Origin: Anaerolineae bacterium
GTDB lineage: Bacteria > Chloroflexota > Anaerolineae > DUEN01
Reading direction: 5' to 3'
DNA length: 64,000 nt
Assembly (NCBI GenBank): GCA_025060615.1
Contig: JANXBS010000015.1
Span: forward strand, 49,027 to 113,026
Both the position numbers and the translations under genes were made by a program. Shown here piece after piece: positions 18,039 to 24,505 of this stretch. Each line of letters starts with the position of its first letter. Position 1 is the first letter of the stretch. The notes beneath the pieces were generated by a model. The model had not been told where the DNA came from and did no database searches. It saw only the letters and a list, made by a program, of their open reading frames with translations.

Positions 18039-18060
18039 AACTCCCTGCTACGGATAGAAT
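18032..18060 (+). promoter_or_regulatory. Promoter of tRNA-Glu
   Basis: A perfect TTGACA and TAGAAT (5 of 6) are separated by the optimal 17 bases. The expected transcript start is about 20 bases before the mature tRNA 5' end. Confidence 0.75.
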
Positions 18061-18086
18061 CAAGCTAAGTTGGGACCTGAGATGAT

Positions 18087-18162
18087 GGCCCATTCGTCTA
18101 GCGGCCCAGGATGCAGCCCTCTCAAGGCTGAGACACGGGTTCGAGTCCCGTATGGGCCACCA
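18087..18162 (+). tRNA. tRNA-Glu, anticodon CUC
   Basis: A 76-base cloverleaf: acceptor GGCCCAT pairs with ATGGGCC, the anticodon stem CAGCC/GGCTG encloses loop CTCTCAA (anticodon CTC, reading GAG), and the T-arm ACGGG-TTCGAGT-CCCGT is canonical. The discriminator A and the CCA end are encoded. It has its own promoter and terminator, so it is a single-gene unit. Confidence 0.95.
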
Positions 18163-18166
18163 GCAG

Positions 18167-18202
18167 TTACAGCCCTGCTCAAAGAGAGCAGGGCTGTAAT
18201 TT
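18167..18202 (+). terminator. Intrinsic terminator of tRNA-Glu
   Basis: TTACAGCCCTGCT and AGCAGGGCTGTAA form a perfect 13-bp stem with a 7-base loop, followed by TTT. Confidence 0.85.
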
Positions 18203-18456
18203 ATCACTTCTCTTTCTGTCCTGGCCCTATTTCCCCCGCCTCCCTGATCCAAGTAGTCTCCCTCTCGAGTGTTTAAAATAAAGGTCCGGAGTTGCTAGCC
18301 TGCTATCGGATCGAAGGCAGTCAACCGGACAGCCCCTGGGCACCTGTGGGCAACCAGGATGAACAAGATGAACAAAAGGATGCCCGGAGACGGCCGAAAG
18401 CGCCCAACGCAGGCAGGCCACCCTGATCGATAGGAACACCCACGGGCGCGCAGCCC

Positions 18457-19011
18457 GTGGGATCGCTAAAACCAAGACGGAGGCCAGTCGGCAAGTCTTT
18501 GAAACACAGCAACCCCAGGGCCATCCTGACGCACCACCGCCGCTGGTCTCGGATGGCGGAGGTGTACGGGGTTGTCCCCGAGTCCCAAGGCATCGGACGC
18601 CCCCCAACCCGGAAACAGCCCCAGGCAGATGGGCAGCACCTGCAGGTGGTCAAACAGCAGAAGAGCGGACAGGTCGTAGGTGTTCCCTTGCCAGTAGCTT
18701 GGGGCAGCAAGGAAGAGGTCTTGGAGCTGCTGGGAAAGAGCACGGCCTCCGGTGAACGCACCCCTCTCACGATGCGGCTGTTCCATGGTCGCTGATGCGC
18801 AAGACGTTGGCGTTGTCCCAGCTGTTGGCGATGGATCGGGCCTTGGCCACCTGGGAAGGCCTGGTGTACAATCTGGTTTGGCCGCTCAGGACCTGGCGCG
18901 TGGAGCTCAACACCTCTGGTCGCTGTTGGTTGCTGCGTTCACCGGCTACAACGGCTGGACTGACTGACCATGTTTGGACTGTTAAGGAACTAATATGGGC
19001 CGTTGTGCCCC
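18457..19011 (+). pseudogene. Decayed transposase (IS1-like or unclassified)
   Basis: Two adjacent frames together resemble the C-terminal half of a DDE transposase. The first frame has GRPPTRKQP, QVVKQQKSGQVVGV and WGSKEEVLELL; the second, one base out of phase near 18790, continues LMRKTLALSQLLAMDRALA and later AGLTDHVWTVKELI. These match the usual order of such proteins (VVK..GGRVV, VERxNLTxR region, RKTLAFS, TDHVWTVxELL). A frameshift joins them and the N-terminal half is missing or unreadable, so it is inactive. No clean terminal inverted repeats were found. Family name is uncertain. Confidence 0.65.
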
Positions 19012-19187
19012 TATCAACACTTGAGGGGGAGAACTACCCGTTTTTACCACCCGCACTAAGGGATTATACAGATTGTATAATCCCCCAAAAAGTTGACTCG
19101 TGCGGCATGGCTCTGTAGAATGAGGGCACTGCAAGCCTGATCACATCATAACAAAAGAACATCCCTGTGTCAATCCCTTCGCAAGGG

Positions 19188-19440
19188 CCAGCACAGCTCT
19201 GGCCCTCGCCTCATGGAATGTGTTCGCTTGCGCATCCAGGACATCAACTTGGAATATCGCACTATTACCGTCCGGGACGACAAGGGCGAGAAGAACCGCA
19301 TTGTCCCCCTGCACCGGCCAGGAACGGCGCTGCCACTTCGACCCTTTTGCCCTACAACGCGCCCTCAAGCGAGCAGCCGAGGCAGCGGGCCTATAGAATG
19401 CAAGAACTGCTGGGACACAGCGTTGGTGAGGCTGGGCGAT
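19188..19440 (+). pseudogene. Decayed tyrosine recombinase (IntI/XerC-like)
   Basis: The reading SSGPRLMECVRLRIQDIN, then ITVRDDKGEKNRIVPL, is the catalytic-domain start of an integron-integrase-like tyrosine recombinase, with the first catalytic Arg in the RLME box. A second frame gives FDPFALQRALKRAAEAAGL followed by a stop, and a third gives MQELLGHS, the remnant of the box near the last His. The HxxR box is deleted and no catalytic Tyr follows. Several frameshifts and at least one deletion make it non-functional. It lies about 1 kb from tRNA-Glu. Confidence 0.7.
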
Positions 19441-19513
19441 GCGGGAGGGAAGACTGGCCGTTGTTAGGGTGAATTCTCGGCTCTCCTCTAACCCGTTGCA
19501 GGTCTTTGCCAGC

Positions 19514-19549
19514 AAAAAGGCAGCTCCCCTGCGACGAGCTGCCCTTTCC
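19514..19549 (-). terminator. Intrinsic terminator of the sugar ABC operon
   Basis: On the minus strand GGCAGCTC pairs with GAGCTGCC around a 9-base loop and is followed by TTTTT; A-rich bases on the other side extend the stem. It lies about 65 bases after the last permease gene. Confidence 0.8.
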
Positions 19550-19613
19550 TATGGCTTTTCCGATTTGCTAACCATTCATCCACTTGCCTCATCAACAAGG
19601 GCCTACAGGAAGC

Positions 19614-20522
19614 TCACCCCTTGAGCCCCGTGAGCGAGATCCCCTCGATAAAGGTGCGCTGAGCGAAGAAGAACAGGAGAATGATCGGCGCAGCGGCGAT
19701 GGTGCTCACGGCCATTAGGTAGGGGTAGGCCAGCGGCGCGTTGCCCACCTGCGAGAGCATCTGTCGAAGCTTCTGGATGCCCAGCGCCAAAGGAAACATT
19801 TCGTACTTGTTGATGTAAATGAGCGGCCCCAGGTAATCATTCCAAGTGCCCATGAACTGGAACAGGGCTACCACTGCCAAGGCAGGCCTCGACAGCGGTA
19901 GAATGATCCGGAACAAGATGCCCAGCTCGCTGGCGCCGTCCACCCGCGCGGCATCGGATAGCTCCTGAGGCAACGTGAGGAAGAACTGCCGCAGCATGAA
20001 GATGAAAAAGGCATTCCCAAACAACGCCGGGACCACCATCGGGTTATATGTGCCTACCCATCCCAGCTTCTTGAAGATGATGAACAAGGGCACCATCGTC
20101 ACCGTGTAAGGGACCATCATCGTGGCGATGCAGAGGTAAAACAATTGATCTCGTCCTGGCCAGCGCACGCGTGAGAACCCATACGCCACGATCGAGGACG
20201 ACAGGACGGTGAACACAGTGCTCGGCAAGGCATAACGGAAGATCGAGTTGAAAGTGTACAGCGTGAAGTCGTCTGCCCGCCAGGCATCAATGAAGTTGTT
20301 CCAATGGGCGGGGTTGGGCACCAAAACCGGCGGGATGCGATACACTTGTGGGTCGTCCTTCAATGCTGAGCTCACCATCCAGTAAAGCGGAAAGGCGTAC
20401 GAGAGCGCTAACACGATTACGATGCTGTACTTCGCGAACTCGACCGCAAGCTTACTTAGCGTCCACTTGCGTGGACGGGGTTGAGCGCGCACTTGGGGAA
20501 TCGTGCGGGCGGTGGTGGTCAT
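19614..20522 (-). CDS. Carbohydrate ABC transporter permease, MalG-type
   Basis: This 302-residue inner-membrane permease of the CUT1 class has about six transmembrane segments. The EAA loop that contacts the ATPase is ELSDAARVDGASELGILFR near residue 190. The C-terminal GISLTGLKG is characteristic of MalG-type subunits. Its start overlaps the upstream MalF-type gene by four bases (ATGA), so the two are translationally coupled. As in many CUT1 operons no ATPase gene is present; a shared MsmK-like ATPase encoded elsewhere would power it. The sugar is unknown. Confidence 0.93.
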   Translation of the reverse strand: MTTTARTIPQVRAQPRPRKWTLSKLAVEFAKYSIVIVLALSYAFPLYWMVSSALKDDPQVYRIPPVLVPNPAHWNNFIDAWRADDFTLYTFNSIFRYALPSTVFTVLSSSIVAYGFSRVRWPGRDQLFYLCIATMMVPYTVTMVPLFIIFKKLGWVGTYNPMVVPALFGNAFFIFMLRQFFLTLPQELSDAARVDGASELGILFRIILPLSRPALAVVALFQFMGTWNDYLGPLIYINKYEMFPLALGIQKLRQMLSQVGNAPLAYPYLMAVSTIAAAPIILLFFFAQRTFIEGISLTGLKG

Positions 20523-21436
20523 CTTTCACCTCCGTAGAATACCCAACGCGCAGAGGTCTTGAAGAGAAAGGCCGTCAACAGAGCGACCACGACGAACATG
20601 ATCCAGGCCAGGGCACACGCTTTGCCCATCCGGAAAAGCTCAAAAGCGTTCCGCCACAAGTGCATAGCGTAGAACTCGGTGGACGCCATGGGGCCGCCGC
20701 CCGTGAGCAGATAGGGCATCAAAAACGTCTGGAAGCCGCCGATGAAGCCCATCACCAGGTTATAGAGGATGATGGGGCTGCACATGGGCACCGTTACGTA
20801 CCAGAAGCGATGCCATGCGTTGGCACCATCTACCGTAGCCGCTTCATAAAGGGAGCGCGGCACATCCTGCAGCGCGGCCAGAAAGATCACCACGGCCGTG
20901 CCCTGCGCCCAGAGATGGATCACGATCAGACTCGGCTTGGCCAGCTCCACACTGGACAAAAAGGGAATAATCGGCCGCCCCAGCGCCCTAAGGGTGTTGT
21001 TGATGACCCCGTATTGATTATTGTAGATGAACAGCCAGACCATCGCTGAACAGACAGCCGGGACGATGGATGGCACATAGAAGATGGCCCGGAAAAAGGA
21101 ACGCCCGACCAGCCGGGTGTTGAGCAGGTTGGCCATGAGAAAGGCTGTAACCACGCCGAGGGGCACGCTGATCCCCACATAATACACCGTGTTGTAAACG
21201 ACGGTCCAGAACCTGGGATCCTCTGTGAAGATCTCGATGTAATTGCCGAGGCCGATCCACTTCATCTCGGTGATGAAGTCATAGCGGGTAAAGCTATAAA
21301 AAATGGAAGACAGAATGGGATAAGCTGTCCACAGGAGAAACCCCAGGAGCCAAGGGGACACGAACAGCAGCCCGGTGATCAGGCTCCGGACCTCGCTTTT
21401 CGACATGCGTCTCAGACGCCAGCTCATGACCGTCAT
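20519..21436 (-). CDS. Carbohydrate ABC transporter permease, MalF/UgpA-type
   Basis: This 305-residue CUT1 permease has six predicted membrane segments. Its EAA loop is SLYEAATVDGANAWHRFWYV. The motif GNYIEIFTEDPRFW and the TGGGPMASTEFYAMHLW segment match UgpA/LacF-type subunits. An AGGGAG site precedes the ATG. It forms the membrane channel with the overlapping MalG-type subunit and takes substrate from the binding protein encoded about 190 bases upstream. Confidence 0.93.
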   Translation of the reverse strand: MTVMSWRLRRMSKSEVRSLITGLLFVSPWLLGFLLWTAYPILSSIFYSFTRYDFITEMKWIGLGNYIEIFTEDPRFWTVVYNTVYYVGISVPLGVVTAFLMANLLNTRLVGRSFFRAIFYVPSIVPAVCSAMVWLFIYNNQYGVINNTLRALGRPIIPFLSSVELAKPSLIVIHLWAQGTAVVIFLAALQDVPRSLYEAATVDGANAWHRFWYVTVPMCSPIILYNLVMGFIGGFQTFLMPYLLTGGGPMASTEFYAMHLWRNAFELFRMGKACALAWIMFVVVALLTAFLFKTSARWVFYGGER

Positions 21437-21472
21437 GGTGCTTTCTCCCTGGCTTTAGTAAGGAATGCCAAT

Positions 21473-21495
21473 GGGGCGCAGCATCGCTGCGCCCC
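21473..21495 (-). terminator. Stem-loop between binding protein and permease genes
   Basis: GGGGCGCAGC and GCTGCGCCCC pair perfectly around a 3-base loop. No T-run follows on the minus strand, so it more likely slows 3' decay of the binding-protein message or attenuates than fully terminates. Confidence 0.5.
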
Positions 21496-21629
21496 TCCTG
21501 CTTACTTTATGAATCTGAGGAAGCTCCTGAGGTCTCAGCGCGGAGGATGTTAGCCCTCTGCGCCATTTCCACGGGGATGCCTATCCATCTCCCTCCATAA
21601 GGGAGCTCCCTCTCTGCCTAGACCGATCC

Positions 21630-23015
21630 CTATACCTCGGGCAGGCCCTGGTTCTTCCACTCCGTCGCGATCCGTTTCTGGAGCTCTTCAGTGGCTTCTC
21701 TAGGCGAGATCTTGCCACGATACATCATCTCTCGCACCTCGCCGAGCTGCCCCCACAGGAAGCCGTGAAGCGGAAAACGCCGCAACTGATACCAATCGGT
21801 AGCTTCATTCGCGCTCCGGAAGTAGAACTCGAGCCCGGGATAAGTGTTGGGGTCAATCTTGGCAAGCCAGCTCTTCTTGCCGACGATCCACCCCACCTCC
21901 TTGAACAATATCTCCAGCGCTGCCTCGGTCAGGAAGAATTCGGCCAGTTTAAACGCCTCCAACGGGTGCTTGGAGTCTTTGAAGATGGCAAAGGTATGCC
22001 CGCCTCCCACCTGCACCTTGTGCCCCTTCAAGCCGTCCAGCACTGGCGCCCACGAAGCGCGATTTTTCTTGGCGACCTCAGGCGCCTGCACAGTGGTCTC
22101 GCCCGGATGCCAGTACCCTTCGATGATCATGGCCTGTGCCTCGGCGTTATATGCGCCGCCCCAGCCGCCCATCCCCTCAGCCTGACGCAATCCAGCGATC
22201 TGATCCGGCCCCATGATGTCGTAGAATTTCTTGGTGATGTCAAAATACTCGACGAAGAGCTCGTTGGTGAAGTCGAACTTGCCGGTCTCCTCGTCCCAGT
22301 ACTTGTGATTGCAGGCGACTTGCATGCCATCGGGATCGCCACCCATGGCATCATAGGGATCCAGGCCGAACTGCCTAAGATTGCCGGCTTCATCCTTGAT
22401 AGTGAGCGCCCGGTGCCACTCCAGCGCTTCGCCGAAGGTTTGAGGCGGATTGTCCGGATCCAAGCCCGCCTTTTGTACCAGCTCCGCGTTGTAGTTCAGG
22501 CCGTAGTCCAGGAAGCTCTCAAATGCTGGCACCCCCAGCAGCCCTTTGAACGTCCAGAACTTGCAGAAATTCCAAACGGCGGGGATGAAATCCTCTTCCT
22601 TAACGTATTTGCTGGTATCTACCAGAGGTTGACAATCCAGAAACACACCCTTGATCGCCAGCTGCGCGTAGCTGATGTTGGAGGCAGCCTCTGGCGGGTC
22701 ACCAGCTGCGATAGCCGTTGTCACCAGCGCGTCTCCCGTACTGCCTTTGAATTCGATCTTGATGTTACCACAGATCTCCTGGTACTCGGGCAGCTTGTAC
22801 CAAACCTCGTCTTGGAACAGCTTGTCCATCTGGGGCCAGCCGACCCACAGCCGGACGGTGACGGGCTCGGCCGGCGCGGCTGGGGCTTCTGCCCCCTTAG
22901 GCGCCTGCGCAGGTGCAGGGGCGGAGGGGGCACAAGCTGCCAACAGGGCCCCCGCCGATACAGCGGATGCCAACTTCAAGAAATCGCGTCTGGTTATGCA
23001 GGCTTTTCGTTCCAT
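21630..23015 (-). CDS. Sugar ABC transporter substrate-binding lipoprotein (Tat-type signal)
   Basis: This protein has about 461 residues. Its N-terminus has the twin-arginine motif TRRDFLKLA, a hydrophobic stretch and a lipobox ALLAAC, so it should be exported by Tat and lipidated (lgt is in this window). A short Ala/Pro linker leads into a family-1 extracellular solute-binding fold. A C-terminal ATEELQKRIATEWKNQG is typical of large CUT1 binding proteins. GGAGGAGG lies upstream of the chosen ATG; the longer frame upstream is not needed. The two permeases follow. The substrate is likely an oligosaccharide or polyol, not determinable here. Confidence 0.9.
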   Translation of the reverse strand: MERKACITRRDFLKLASAVSAGALLAACAPSAPAPAQAPKGAEAPAAPAEPVTVRLWVGWPQMDKLFQDEVWYKLPEYQEICGNIKIEFKGSTGDALVTTAIAAGDPPEAASNISYAQLAIKGVFLDCQPLVDTSKYVKEEDFIPAVWNFCKFWTFKGLLGVPAFESFLDYGLNYNAELVQKAGLDPDNPPQTFGEALEWHRALTIKDEAGNLRQFGLDPYDAMGGDPDGMQVACNHKYWDEETGKFDFTNELFVEYFDITKKFYDIMGPDQIAGLRQAEGMGGWGGAYNAEAQAMIIEGYWHPGETTVQAPEVAKKNRASWAPVLDGLKGHKVQVGGGHTFAIFKDSKHPLEAFKLAEFFLTEAALEILFKEVGWIVGKKSWLAKIDPNTYPGLEFYFRSANEATDWYQLRRFPLHGFLWGQLGEVREMMYRGKISPREATEELQKRIATEWKNQGLPEV

Positions 23016-23181
23016 AAGCTTTCCTCCTCCCCGTAACGGGATAGCGGGATCCGCTCCCCAACGACAGCGCTGGGGGCGGCCCTTGACCGGATGCAGCGAA
23101 GCGCAAGCTCGAAGCAACGGCTAATAGAAGAAGGGCTTTCCAACAGGAGAACAGCGAAGGGACAGGACGGTTCACCGCTGA

Positions 23182-23190
23182 TGGTATAAT
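23182..23190 (+). promoter_or_regulatory. Extended -10 promoter of the HTH/receiver gene
   Basis: TGG followed by a perfect TATAAT is an extended -10; no clear -35 is seen at the right spacing. The start codon is about 75 bases downstream. Confidence 0.5.
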
Positions 23191-23263
23191 ATCACATGCC
23201 TTTTGATTCGTGTTTGATCGGCGGAACCAATGCGGACATAAAGCGGACACCAGGGCGGACATC

Positions 23264-24505
23264 ATGACTCGGGAAGAGTTTCTGCTGCACCTGCGCGACG
23301 CGCTCAATCATCTATACGATCCGGAACGTCTGCGCCGGAATCCGCTCGCTGCCCTTTTCGGCGTGGCCCACCGCTTTGACACGGCCTCTGCCCTGCAGCG
23401 CATCCTCACCGATGCCATTCAGTCCCTCAAACCGCCGCCCGGCGAGCCTCCCCAATCCCCTGCCTGGCAGATCTACGAGCCCCTTTTCTACCGTTATGTC
23501 GAGCAATGGAGCGCTGAAGAGGTGGCCGATCAACTAGGGATCACCACCCGCCACCTACGTCGCTGGCAACACATCGCCCAGGAGGCATTGGCCGACCTGC
23601 TGTGGCGGCAGTTTGGCCTGGCCGATAAATTGAGGGCAGAGGCAGGCGAGGTATCAAATATCGAACAGCCAAGGCCGGACCCAGCGTCGCTTCGACAAGA
23701 GCTGACCTGGCTTCAAGAGGCGTCCGGTACCAGCTTCTCAGATCTCTCCCAGGTGCTTCCGCCGGTGTTGGACTTGGTTCAAAAGCTGGCCGAGCGACAT
23801 CGCGTGCGGCTCGATTCGGTGTTGGCCGAGGGGCTTCCTCGAGCGAGTATTCCGCCCGTCGCCCTGCGGCAGATCCTTATCAGCCTCTTCAGCGTGGTCA
23901 TCCCGCGCGCAGCGGGCGGACAGGTGAGCTTTTCCATTCGGCCGTTGCGCTGGGACGTGGAAGCGCGCATCCGGTGCCCGCAATATCCAGCCGGCCCCCA
24001 GCCGCCGTTGGACGACGAGGCCACTAACCTGAATATGGCCGGACAACTGTCCGAGCTCTGTGGGTGTTCCCTGGCGCTATCTGCCGACGCGCGGGGGTTT
24101 GATGCCGTGTTGACCATCCCGGCTTTGGAACAGATCCCCGTTCTGGCGATTGATGACAGCGCGGACACGCTGCAATTGCTGCAACGCTACACTACGGCTA
24201 CTCGTTATCGCCTGATAGGCACGCGTGACCCAGAGCAGGGGTTACATCTGGCGGAGCAGATCGCTCCGCAGATCATCGTCCTCGATGTGATGATGCCGCA
24301 TGTGGACGGCTGGGAAGTGCTGGGGCGGTTGCGACAGCATCCCCTTACCAGCCAGATCCCGATCGTGGTGTGCACAATACTGGCGCAACGAGAGCTTGCC
24401 CTGCTCCTGGGGGCCAGCGATTTCGTGCGCAAGCCAGTCACACGAGCTGAGTTTCTGCGCGCGCTCGATCGCCAGATCGGGCGGACGGAGCCAGGGCCTG
24501 GCTGA
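23264..24505 (+). CDS. Response regulator with N-terminal HTH, HATPase-like middle and C-terminal receiver
   Basis: The protein has about 413 residues. The N-terminal 120 residues hold a sigma70-region-4-like helix-turn-helix (SAEEVADQLGITTRHLRRW). The middle (about 140-285) resembles a degenerate histidine-kinase ATPase domain (ALRQILISLFSVVIPRAAGG, ending FDAVLTIP) without clear N, G1 or G2 boxes. The C-terminal 120 residues are a receiver: acidic pair in LAIDDSADT, phospho-acceptor Asp341 in VLDVMMPHVDGW and Lys in FVRKPVTR. The receiver being C-terminal is the reverse of the usual order. The ATG chosen follows AGGGCGG. Its 3' end overlaps that of the convergent hybrid kinase by 68 bases, so the two probably form one signalling pair. 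Confidence 0.8.
   Translation: MTREEFLLHLRDALNHLYDPERLRRNPLAALFGVAHRFDTASALQRILTDAIQSLKPPPGEPPQSPAWQIYEPLFYRYVEQWSAEEVADQLGITTRHLRRWQHIAQEALADLLWRQFGLADKLRAEAGEVSNIEQPRPDPASLRQELTWLQEASGTSFSDLSQVLPPVLDLVQKLAERHRVRLDSVLAEGLPRASIPPVALRQILISLFSVVIPRAAGGQVSFSIRPLRWDVEARIRCPQYPAGPQPPLDDEATNLNMAGQLSELCGCSLALSADARGFDAVLTIPALEQIPVLAIDDSADTLQLLQRYTTATRYRLIGTRDPEQGLHLAEQIAPQIIVLDVMMPHVDGWEVLGRLRQHPLTSQIPIVVCTILAQRELALLLGASDFVRKPVTRAEFLRALDRQIGRTEPGPG

Larger units (their letters stand above)
18203..19513. other. Mobile-gene remnant region without intact genes
   Basis: About 1.3 kb between the tRNA terminator and the sugar ABC operon holds only broken genes: the transposase remnant, the recombinase remnant, and unassigned sequence at 18203-18456 and 19012-19187. 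One repeat-like stem (CACGGGCGCGCAGCCCGTG) is visible near 18430-18460. No intact frame here has a good ribosome site. Confidence 0.6.

Noticed and set aside
19141..19515. Minus-strand frame of 124 codons opposite the recombinase remnant
   Set aside because: It is the antisense shadow of the recognisable recombinase fragments.
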